Shown here one piece after another: positions 1-8,261 of a stretch of 51,985 nt of DNA. A model generated the notes under the pieces. That model ran no database searches, had not been told where the DNA came from, and saw nothing but the letters and a program-made list of their open reading frames with translations. The position numbers were made by a program, and so were the translations under genes. This DNA comes from Lachnospira sp. UBA3790 (GTDB lineage Bacteria; Bacillota; Clostridia; Lachnospirales; Lachnospiraceae): the NCBI GenBank assembly GCA_002369135.1, contig DFEY01000003.1, forward strand, positions 1-51,985. The letters run 5' to 3'. Position 1 is the stretch's first letter. Each line of letters begins with the position of its first letter.

Positions 1-2
1 AG

Positions 3-3000
3 AATGTAGTACTAGATAACTTCGATTATGAAGTAACAGAACTACCAAGACCTGTAACAGAATTGTATGGAACATCTATTGGTGGAAATAGCTTAAAGGT
101 AACATGGGCACCAGCAGCTGCAGGTCTATCACAGGACTACGAAGTAACACTTCTAAATGAAGCAGGAACAACAGTAGTGGCTGGACCATATACAGTAACA
201 GCAGCACAGTCAGCAGCTGGATATACATTCACAGGTTTAACTGGTGGAATTACATATACAGCAAAGGTAGTTGGAGTATTAAACGGACTTAGATCTCAAG
301 CAGTAACAGACACATTTACCGTTAGTCCTTGGGTTCCAACAGCATCTGCTAATACACCAGTTGGAAATGATGGAACATACATTTATAATGAATGGCCAAG
401 TAACACACAATACTATGTTGGAACATTGAGTAGTCTATCTGGCTTAAGAGTAAAACAGTCAACAGATCCTCAGGTACCTCAGTTTTACTATGGACAGGCA
501 ATCAGAATTCCAAACAGCGTAGTATATGCATCATGTGCTAACAACCATAAGTATAGAGTTACAGCATCATTTGATGCATCAGCTGCAGGCGGAACAGCAG
601 TTGTATGGCTCGATGGTTATGGTCAAGGGGATACTAAGACAGTAGCATCCGGAACAAACACATTTACTGCTGACATCATTGCTAACAGTGCATTAAATAT
701 TGATTCAAACTTCTTGCAGATCCAGTATGGTGGAGTTGCAAAGGATACTGAACTAAATAACTTCACATATTCAGTAGTAGAAGTTCCAAGAGAAGTTTCT
801 GGTGTTGGAATTGGTTCTAGCATCGGTTTAACTAATGCGGGCGGCAAATACGTAAGCACAGCTTGGGATGACCAAGCACAGGCAACTGGAACTACATATG
901 TAGTATCATTGTTAGATAGCAATGATCAAATACTATATACAAAGACAGTTGCAGGAACAGAAAGTAGCTTTAAGTTCCAGGATGGTCAGACAGATGACAG
1001 TGGTGCAACCATTACTATTAATCCAAATACTACATATAAGACTCAGGTAGTTACTAAGATAGGTACAGCAACATCAGATCCTGTACCATCAGACCAGAGT
1101 ACAAACACTGGTGTTTGGATGAGAATGGGTAGTGTTGGCTCATATGAAGCAGAAGACGTATTGAACGTAAGCGGAAACGCAAGAGTATCTTCAGTATGGG
1201 GCAACTTGTACTACAGATATGATCATACAAGTTCACTCAGCGACCTACAACTTAAGAGAGGTGACACACCGGCACAGACGGATCCAGCATTATATTACTT
1301 CTATAAGGTAGGACAGAAGAACAGCACTGTATTTAGTGGTGTTGAGAATGGTGCAAGATGTAGATTGACAGTAAGCTTTACTGCAAACGAAGCAGCATCA
1401 GGTACAATGACATTACAGCAGGTACTAGGTGCTGAACCTACATATACTAACCATACAGTAACAGCAGGCGAAAACACATTCTCAGTAGAGTGTGATTACA
1501 ACAGTGCCTACGCAAATGAATATACAGACTTGTTGCTAGGCGGTGTTGGACCAAATACTGAAATCACTGGAATTACATTAAGTGTTGAAGTACTAGAACA
1601 CTGGACAGCCGGAACACCTGGCGGATGGGTAGACGTAGGAGACTATGCATACCATATTCCAACAGATCAGGCAGGATATTACTCAACAGATACTAGCAAC
1701 AGATTCTCATTCAAAGTTAACTGGCTAAGCTGGACAGAAGATACTGGTAGATGGAAAGACTTCTACGTTGGTACAAACGAAAAGACTGTTTATCCTGGTT
1801 CAGTTTATGAATACTCAATTAACTTTAATAGAACTAATCCAGTAACTAATACAGCAGGCGACCCACCACAGAATAAAGTTTACCTACATGTTCTATATGA
1901 TAATGGAACAGATTTAGAAATAGGTAATGCTGTTTGTGATGCATCAGGTAATGCATCATACTCTGGAGAAATCACTATTCCAGATGACGCAACTACAGCT
2001 AGACTATATTGGATCTGCCAGTGGCCATCTAATAATGAAAGATTGTCAATCGATCCAAATAGCGGCGATAAATACACCTTCAACGAAGTTTGGAGAGCTG
2101 TAGATAGAGAACAAGCAGTTAGAGACGGTAAATATGAGTTTATCGACAAAGACGGCGGAGCAATGCAGTATAAGCCAAGCCAGACTAGTGGCACTGGAAG
2201 CGTTGACGTTAGAGTTCAGAATGGTTTCACAGATCCTTGGGTTCCATACTTGAAGACTAACTTTGCCGAAGGTGACTACGGAGTAGATTTCGTAGAAGGT
2301 AACGAGTATGTAGCTACTATTACATTTGATTCAAATATGGCAGTAACTACTGACGGTTATAAGGGAATCAGATTCTCAGATTACAATGCCGGACAGCCTA
2401 ATAGCATTAAACTAGAAGACAACGAATTTGAAATCACATTCATTTACAAAGATGGATATGATATCACTGCAGGATTAGGATGGCTAGGCGAAAGCAATCT
2501 AGTATTATCTAACTTCAATGTAGCAATTAGAGATGGCGCACCTACAATGCCACTTACAAATAATGGCACAGATGTAGTTGCTGATTGGACAGGAATGGAA
2601 GAGGCAGCAGACGCTACTAAGTTAGTTTACGTATCATATGGCGAACTTAAGATAGTAGATGTTACTGGACAGACATCATACACATTCCCAAGTGAGTTCT
2701 ATCCAGATAACGATACAGAAGTAGAACTATATGATAGTTACACAAGTACAGAAAGTCACGGTACTAAGTTGCTAAGAGCAACAGCTTTGGCGGATATGAC
2801 TATCTTAGATGCAAGAGTAGATGGAATCGCTCATGCTAATACAAACAATATCATCAAGTTAACTATTAAGAACGTTGGTACAGGTATGATTACTTGTGCA
2901 GATGATTATAGACAACAGTTTATCTACATCGTTGCAAGACAGGGTGATTGGAAGAACTACAAGTACTTATGTCCAGATCCACACGATGGAAAGACACCTC

Positions 3001-4292
3001 ATGATCCAATATTCATGAAACCTAACCAGGTATTTGACGACAGCACAACAGATGCACGTATACTACCTAACATCGATGCTTGGAGAGTGGAAGAAGAAGG
3101 TACTTACACAATCAACTGCTCAATCAACGAGACTAAGATAATCAGAGAGAAAGATTATACAAATAATACTTTCACATTTGAAAAAGAAGTATCAACTCAG
3201 TTAGCAGATGATACAGCAGTACTTGGATTCCAGCTTAACTCTAATAAGGAAGTGGATGGACCATCACAGTACAACCCATCATACAGAACAGTATGTAGAG
3301 CGAACAAGCAAGTTGTTGTGAAAGAAGGCGACACTGCTTGGACTGATGGTGGTACTGAAGAAACAGTTCCAACAGGAACATACAATGTTAAATCATATGG
3401 ATTCGTTTATGCACTCCGTGATAAGGCAGGACTAAACAGTAAGAATGAAAGTGAAAAAATGTCATTCAAGGGAGCAGAAGAAAACGAATACATTAAGACA
3501 TATCAAGCACAACAGGAAGTAGATATTGACGAGTGGACTACAAAAGAAGGATCTACATACAACAAGGATAACAGTTACTTCTTCGCTCTAACTCTAAAAG
3601 ATTTGTATTACACTACAGACCAGTATGAGACTACATATACATTTAGATCATACTTACAATTCGAGGCAGGCGGAAAAACTTACACAGTTTATCCTAAGGA
3701 TGTATACTCAACAAGTATGTACGATATAGCAGAAGACTTGTACAGATACAAGAAGATGCCTTCAGAACAAGCTCACAACTATCTATATGACAACATTTTG
3801 AACATCGTTGCTATGAAGCACAACTACGGCAAGATTAACTTGGCTATGAAAGATGCTTTATATTGGGGTGGAGAAGATACTGAAGAAAACTTTGAAATAG
3901 TAGATTACTTGACAAAAGATATGTACTATAACGCACTATGTTCAGACCCTACTTATTTGGCAGGTGCTGACGAAGAGCATGATGCTATGGTTTACAAGTA
4001 TAGCGATATCACTGAAGGTGCATTACCTGGTCTTCCTGGCATCGATTATGGTGAAGATAATTATAAGTACACACATGATCACAAGTTTAGAAGTATTAGA
4101 CTTGATAGGTCAGGTAAATATGATAGTTTCTTAGCTACTCTAAATAAGGATGGAGTAAGATATTATTCGGATACTGCATATGATTCAGTATATGATTGGA
4201 TTTATGGAGAGGTTGACCATGACAATGGATTCTACAAGAAGGTAGAATACTCATGGGACAGCAACCTAGACAAAGACTTTGGAACCGAATAA
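3..4292 (+). CDS. Giant secreted FN3/CBM-like multidomain protein, 5' end outside window
   Basis: The frame is open from the first bases of the window, and the residues before the first possible TTG start (position 63) already look like the end of another repeat unit, so the true start lies upstream. Over 1,400 residues are visible. Counting from position 63, an FN3-like module (about 1-90) is followed by several beta-rich modules resembling carbohydrate-binding domains (about 95-260, 345-520, 560-690, 700-845), FN3-like linkers, and a CARDB-like domain (about 911-1040). A C-terminal domain (about 1047-1245) contains GFQ, YRT and a YLYDNIL-type end and recurs in the protein at 4593-7772. No LPXTG signal or C-terminal membrane anchor is seen. 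It is probably extracellular and may bind glycans or adhere to surfaces; that role is inferred from architecture. Codon choice is strongly skewed to ACA, GCA, AGA, CTA and CAG. Confidence 0.8.
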   Translation, partial: NVVLDNFDYEVTELPRPVTELYGTSIGGNSLKVTWAPAAAGLSQDYEVTLLNEAGTTVVAGPYTVTAAQSAAGYTFTGLTGGITYTAKVVGVLNGLRSQAVTDTFTVSPWVPTASANTPVGNDGTYIYNEWPSNTQYYVGTLSSLSGLRVKQSTDPQVPQFYYGQAIRIPNSVVYASCANNHKYRVTASFDASAAGGTAVVWLDGYGQGDTKTVASGTNTFTADIIANSALNIDSNFLQIQYGGVAKDTELNNFTYSVVEVPREVSGVGIGSSIGLTNAGGKYVSTAWDDQAQATGTTYVVSLLDSNDQILYTKTVAGTESSFKFQDGQTDDSGATITINPNTTYKTQVVTKIGTATSDPVPSDQSTNTGVWMRMGSVGSYEAEDVLNVSGNARVSSVWGNLYYRYDHTSSLSDLQLKRGDTPAQTDPALYYFYKVGQKNSTVFSGVENGARCRLTVSFTANEAASGTMTLQQVLGAEPTYTNHTVTAGENTFSVECDYNSAYANEYTDLLLGGVGPNTEITGITLSVEVLEHWTAGTPGGWVDVGDYAYHIPTDQAGYYSTDTSNRFSFKVNWLSWTEDTGRWKDFYVGTNEKTVYPGSVYEYSINFNRTNPVTNTAGDPPQNKVYLHVLYDNGTDLEIGNAVCDASGNASYSGEITIPDDATTARLYWICQWPSNNERLSIDPNSGDKYTFNEVWRAVDREQAVRDGKYEFIDKDGGAMQYKPSQTSGTGSVDVRVQNGFTDPWVPYLKTNFAEGDYGVDFVEGNEYVATITFDSNMAVTTDGYKGIRFSDYNAGQPNSIKLEDNEFEITFIYKDGYDITAGLGWLGESNLVLSNFNVAIRDGAPTMPLTNNGTDVVADWTGMEEAADATKLVYVSYGELKIVDVTGQTSYTFPSEFYPDNDTEVELYDSYTSTESHGTKLLRATALADMTILDARVDGIAHANTNNIIKLTIKNVGTGMITCADDYRQQFIYIVARQGDWKNYKYLCPDPHDGKTPHDPIFMKPNQVFDDSTTDARILPNIDAWRVEEEGTYTINCSINETKIIREKDYTNNTFTFEKEVSTQLADDTAVLGFQLNSNKEVDGPSQYNPSYRTVCRANKQVVVKEGDTAWTDGGTEETVPTGTYNVKSYGFVYALRDKAGLNSKNESEKMSFKGAEENEYIKTYQAQQEVDIDEWTTKEGSTYNKDNSYFFALTLKDLYYTTDQYETTYTFRSYLQFEAGGKTYTVYPKDVYSTSMYDIAEDLYRYKKMPSEQAHNYLYDNILNIVAMKHNYGKINLAMKDALYWGGEDTEENFEIVDYLTKDMYYNALCSDPTYLAGADEEHDAMVYKYSDITEGALPGLPGIDYGEDNYKYTHDHKFRSIRLDRSGKYDSFLATLNKDGVRYYSDTAYDSVYDWIYGEVDHDNGFYKKVEYSWDSNLDKDFGTE

Positions 4293-4308
4293 TTCGGGTG
4301 TAAGATAA

Positions 4309-4338
4309 GTATCTGCCAGATACCAATCTGGCAGATAC
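4309..4338 (+). other. Perfect 13-bp stem-loop between two genes
   Basis: GTATCTGCCAGAT pairs perfectly with ATCTGGCAGATAC across an ACCA loop, 17 nt after the stop of the giant secreted protein. An A-rich stretch follows instead of a T-run, so it is not a canonical intrinsic terminator. It may stabilise or process the mRNA 3' end and separate expression of the upstream gene from the peptide gene that follows. Confidence 0.6.
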
Positions 4339-4389
4339 ATAAAAAATATAATAACAATTAAGAATATAAAAAGTATGAGGAGAAACAAG

Positions 4390-4578
4390 ATGAAAAAGTA
4401 TTATAATACGCCGGAATTAGAGGTTACAAAATTTGATTTCGAGCAACAGATTTATACAAATAGTCCAACGGATCCAGGTAATATTATTACTAATCCATTT
4501 ACCACATCAGATCCCGCGGAGACGGTGACCAACCCACCTTGGGTACCACCAACGGGAACAAGAAGACCTAGAACATAG
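4390..4578 (+). CDS. Small 62-residue peptide, unknown function
   Basis: The start is the ATG at 4390, preceded by GAGGAG at 4377-4382; the earlier in-frame ATG (4375) lacks a ribosome site. The product begins MKKYYNTPELEVTKFDFE and has a Thr/Pro/Asn-rich second half ending in a basic RRPRT. It has no signal peptide or membrane segment and no cysteine. Short proteins with an MKKY..PELEV-type N-terminus are, from memory, common and unassigned in Clostridia; a leader-plus-core layout resembling a ribosomally made peptide precursor is possible, but no modifying enzyme or exporter lies in the window. It sits 14 bp upstream of the next large secreted-protein gene and is probably co-transcribed with it. 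Confidence 0.6.
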   Translation: MKKYYNTPELEVTKFDFEQQIYTNSPTDPGNIITNPFTTSDPAETVTNPPWVPPTGTRRPRT

Positions 4579-4592
4579 GAAAGGAGTTTATT

Positions 4593-7500
4593 ATGAAGAA
4601 GAGAAACAGAAAAATAATAGCAATTGTATGTGCGATAGCTCTAGTAATAGGCTCTTTTGCTACATACTCAGCTAGAACTAAAGCGGATGACTTGCCAGAT
4701 TTTAACAATCTAACTTGGACTACGGTTAGTGGAATGTACACGGATCTCGCTTATTGCGTAATAGATGATTCGATGACAGGTTTTGACCACATGAATTTTT
4801 ATGGCGAAAACTATATGCAAGTAGTGGGTACAGGTGATAGTCATTTGAATGATGCTACTCTTTCTGTTATTAGAGACGACGGAGTAGATGTAACAAGCAA
4901 TATGACTTGGTCTGATAAAGCAGCAGCCATATATGGTGTTATGGTTAGTCAATTAGGAACCACTAGTAGTTACTATTTATTTACCTATACTAATGCCACC
5001 ACAGGAACCGTTAAAGTAGCAATAAGAGTTGGAAATCCTGGTGGAGGCATTACTATCACACCTAATACTGCTAAAATAGAGGAGAATAATAATATTTGGG
5101 CTACTTGGTCTAATCCAAGGGGAACATCATATTCTCGCGTTTACTTAGAACAAGTGGATTACAATCATGCTGCAGCTACACTAAATAACGGATGGATTTT
5201 TAATGACCAAGCTGGTCAACCTATGGGTGGTGTGGATAATGTCGCACAGACTAGAGATGGAAATGTTTTAGTTTTGCCAGGGCAGACCTATACACTTATA
5301 GTAGAAGCATTTGATGAAAATGATACAAAACTAGGTACAGGAAGTGTTGAAATTACTATGCCTAGCGTAGAAATTCAATTTGAGTTTACTAGTGCATATA
5401 GACAAGAAGTCGTTTATAATGGCGATACATACTATGAATTATTTGCTAATTGGAAAAATGTACCAGGTGCACATGGATACAAATCGTATATTAATTCGGT
5501 AGATGATAATCACAAGGCAAAAGCGGATAATGGACATGTTTGGAGTGATGTAAACAGTACATATGGTTCGGCAGAGGCAAGGATTAATAATTGTAATAAA
5601 ACAAAAGATAATTCATTATTAGATGAAGATACTGCATATACAGTGATTGTTATTGCATATGATGGTTCTGGAAATGAAATATGTCGAGGCTCAAGAAGAG
5701 TTGATGCTAAACCTGGTTTAGATGACCTAAACTATACTTCTATTGATACAGTCAAAACTACCGACAGTCATAATGAGGCTTTACCGGTAGAGTATGCTCT
5801 GTATGATGCAGAGTCATCGCTTGATATGCGATCTGAGTCTGCTAATTGGAATCCTAAACCTTTCATATATGGAAGCGCAGAGCACGCACAAATTACATGG
5901 GGCGATCAATCAAGATTGTTTAACTCTCCAGATAAAATTACAATAAATGGGGTAGATTATACACAACAAGCCCTAGGCCCAATTAATAACTATGCACCTA
6001 CACTAGTTCAAATTCACACTATTGCAGAGGGTGGACTTCATGTTGGATATAATAAAGTTAGAATTACTAAGGGTGACCAATTTGCTACAGTAGTATTTAG
6101 AATAGGTAAAGTCACCCCACCTTCAGGAGTAACAGCTACAGAGCAAGCAGGCGTACCAGGAAGTATTAGGGTTAATTGGACACCTGGAGAGGGAACTCCA
6201 TCTGGACAGGTATTTAGAGTTTATGTAGACGGCGACATGAAGAAGGGTAACCTTACAGGAACAAGCGCTGTCATAAACAATATTGATGCAGGCCCTCATA
6301 CAGTTAAGGTAGTTGGTTTCTATCTAGAAGAAGAGTCAGATGGACCTGAAACTACAGTTTCTGTATCTACAGGAGTTAAGTATAGTTCAGAGATTTCTGT
6401 AGAGGGATTCCAGATTAGATCTAACTATCCAGATGATGCTACAGCAGAAGAAAAGAATAATGTAGCATACAGAACAATGTGTAAGGCACCTAAGGTTGGA
6501 AACACAGTTAAGGCTAATGGTAAAACTTACGAAGTAAAAGATGTTGGTACTATCTATGCTATAGATACAAACACTAAAGATAAAGAAGGTACAAATGTAC
6601 TAGATGCTAGTTACACACTACTAAATGAGACCCCAGTCACAGGTAAGCAGTATAAATATACTGGACTTAGAGACTATGGTGGAAACAATGTTACTTTCGG
6701 TTATGTAGCGGGTAAAGATGCTATCATTTCTGACTACAAGGCTGGTGATAGAGATAATGTATACTATGCATTCACAATGAGAAATATGAATGCACAGATG
6801 GCTAACACACTTTGGGTAAGACCATTTGTAGTAGCTACAGACGGTACTATTATCTATGGTAAGAGTACAGCGTACACATCTGTTGCAGAGATTGCAAATG
6901 TTCTTTATACAAATAGCATGAGTAAGAATGTTACATCTCACGACTACTTGTATAACAAAATTTTGCATAATTCAATTTTGCAGCAGGCACAGAACCCATT
7001 CTATAGAAACACTCAGATCCAGTATGGTTGGAATGCTAACCTATACATTGGATTTAGATTAGTTCCAGATTCATGGAATGGTGGACAGGCTGATGAAGGT
7101 CAGTATGTAGTAGTTGGAGATTGGAAGATCCATAACTCATCTCACTATAATGAGGAAGAAGCAGGGAAACAAGCTCAAGCAAGCTACAAGGGCAATACCA
7201 ATGACGAGATGCAAGTGAGAGTGGATAATCCAGGTGGTGAATTCCAGACAGATGGATGGTACTGGAACTGGGGTATTCAAATGAAACTTGCTAACCAGAA
7301 GGCTTATAACAGATTGGAAGATGGTAGAAAGTATAGAATGACTATCACTTACAATACTACTAAGCCAGGTATTATGAGAATTAAGACTGAAGGTAATGGT
7401 GCAGCTAAGCAGAGCGAAGGATACTTGATGGAAGGACATGACTTAGTTTACGACTTTGATTCGCAGACAGGTGGCAACTCACACAGTGTTGAGTTTACGT

Positions 7501-7772
7501 ATAGCAAACAGAAATATGTAAATAACCCTGGTGCTGATCCATCAATCGTAATTTGTCCGGGTGCATTCAATGTATATCCATTCACAAATGCAACTAGCGA
7601 GCGACTATCAAGAAGTCAATTGCATATTAAGTATCTTGGACAGTATAGTGGTTCAACAGCAATCACAGAAGGTGTTGGTGGATTCCCAGCAGGAACTATC
7701 ATTTCTGATGTAGATATTACATTTACAGAGATTGATGATTTTGCACCGGATAGTCCAAATGTACTTCACTAA
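4593..7772 (+). CDS. Large secreted FN3-repeat protein with shared C-terminal domain
   Basis: 1,059 residues. AAAGGAG precedes the ATG. A signal peptide is visible at residues 1-32 (basic MKKRNRK, hydrophobic core, cleavage near TKA-DD). About 150-370 contains two FN3-like units that both carry a YxxYI/YLEQVD-type core. About 505-590 is another FN3. About 595-800 is the domain shared with the upstream giant protein (GFQIRSN, YRTMCKA, DVGTIYA, LWVRPFV, HDYLYNKIL). About 810-1059 is a beta-rich, carbohydrate-binding-like module (NWGIQMKL, RMTITYNT). No anchor motif is present, so the protein is either released or held non-covalently. Glutamine codons switch from almost all CAA before about 6150 to mostly CAG afterwards, like the upstream gene, suggesting a mosaic origin. 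The intrinsic terminator at 7815 ends the unit. Confidence 0.8.
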   Translation: MKKRNRKIIAIVCAIALVIGSFATYSARTKADDLPDFNNLTWTTVSGMYTDLAYCVIDDSMTGFDHMNFYGENYMQVVGTGDSHLNDATLSVIRDDGVDVTSNMTWSDKAAAIYGVMVSQLGTTSSYYLFTYTNATTGTVKVAIRVGNPGGGITITPNTAKIEENNNIWATWSNPRGTSYSRVYLEQVDYNHAAATLNNGWIFNDQAGQPMGGVDNVAQTRDGNVLVLPGQTYTLIVEAFDENDTKLGTGSVEITMPSVEIQFEFTSAYRQEVVYNGDTYYELFANWKNVPGAHGYKSYINSVDDNHKAKADNGHVWSDVNSTYGSAEARINNCNKTKDNSLLDEDTAYTVIVIAYDGSGNEICRGSRRVDAKPGLDDLNYTSIDTVKTTDSHNEALPVEYALYDAESSLDMRSESANWNPKPFIYGSAEHAQITWGDQSRLFNSPDKITINGVDYTQQALGPINNYAPTLVQIHTIAEGGLHVGYNKVRITKGDQFATVVFRIGKVTPPSGVTATEQAGVPGSIRVNWTPGEGTPSGQVFRVYVDGDMKKGNLTGTSAVINNIDAGPHTVKVVGFYLEEESDGPETTVSVSTGVKYSSEISVEGFQIRSNYPDDATAEEKNNVAYRTMCKAPKVGNTVKANGKTYEVKDVGTIYAIDTNTKDKEGTNVLDASYTLLNETPVTGKQYKYTGLRDYGGNNVTFGYVAGKDAIISDYKAGDRDNVYYAFTMRNMNAQMANTLWVRPFVVATDGTIIYGKSTAYTSVAEIANVLYTNSMSKNVTSHDYLYNKILHNSILQQAQNPFYRNTQIQYGWNANLYIGFRLVPDSWNGGQADEGQYVVVGDWKIHNSSHYNEEEAGKQAQASYKGNTNDEMQVRVDNPGGEFQTDGWYWNWGIQMKLANQKAYNRLEDGRKYRMTITYNTTKPGIMRIKTEGNGAAKQSEGYLMEGHDLVYDFDSQTGGNSHSVEFTYSKQKYVNNPGADPSIVICPGAFNVYPFTNATSERLSRSQLHIKYLGQYSGSTAITEGVGGFPAGTIISDVDITFTEIDDFAPDSPNVLH

Positions 7773-7814
7773 ATGAGGAAGTATGGATACTATTAGATAG
7801 GCCGTAGGGCCGAA

Positions 7815-7843
7815 AAAAGGCGAGCAAAGTGCTCGCCTTTTTT
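7815..7843 (+). terminator. Intrinsic terminator after the secreted-protein locus
   Basis: GGCGAGC (7819-7825) pairs with GCTCGCC (7831-7837), flanked by an A-run and a T-run, 42 nt after the stop of the second large gene. Confidence 0.9.
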
Positions 7844-7855
7844 ATGTGTTTAATG

Positions 7856-7884
7856 TTGACATTGGCGGGTTATTCAACTAAAAT
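7856..7884 (+). promoter_or_regulatory. Sigma-A-type promoter of the T-box/ileS unit
   Basis: TTGACA (7856-7861), a 17-nt spacer and TAAAAT (7879-7884). It lies about 60 nt before T-box stem I and is the obvious promoter for ileS. Confidence 0.8.
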
Positions 7885-7942
7885 AGTGTGGTGTTAAACA
7901 TTAGTGTTTATCGGTGTTTACGCGTATAACTTAATAACTAAA

Positions 7943-8225
7943 GACTGTGAAAGAGACAGTAGCTATATAAGCGAAATTTAAGCGAATTCGGGGTGGTGAG
8001 AGCCGAATAAGAGTAGCTGTATAGTGAATATCACTCTGGAGTTGCAGTCCGAAAGGTTTGAGATTTTGGACCGATTAGCGGGTTTGAAATTTAGCCAAAT
8101 CAAGTAGGCACTGACGGATTCCCACCGTAAATAGGGACACATATAAATAGGAGATTCCTTGAGTATGCTGCATGAGGTGGTATAGCGAAGTTTGCCTTCG
8201 TCCTTTGCAGGATGGAGGCTTTTTT
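7943..8225 (+). promoter_or_regulatory. T-box riboswitch, isoleucine-specific, controlling ileS
   Basis: Stem I is closed by GACTGT (7943) and GCAGTC (8044-8049). It contains the distal-loop motif GGTGGTGAGAGCCG (7992-8005) and a specifier-loop context GTGAATATCAC in which ATC (8030-8032) is the isoleucine codon. The T-box antiterminator sequence GAGGTGGTATAGCGAAG is at 8174-8190. It overlaps the terminator formed by GCCTTCGTCC (8194-8203) and GGATGGAGGC (8210-8219) plus a T-run. Uncharged tRNA-Ile is expected to pair with the specifier and the T-box bulge and allow read-through into ileS, the known mechanism of the class. Confidence 0.93.
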
Positions 8226-8261
8226 AATAGGAAAACCCTAAGATTTTAGGAGGAGAGAAAA

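Noticed and set aside
3..7772. Sortase substrate among the large secreted proteins
   Set aside because: Neither protein ends with an LPXTG-like motif, hydrophobic helix and basic tail.
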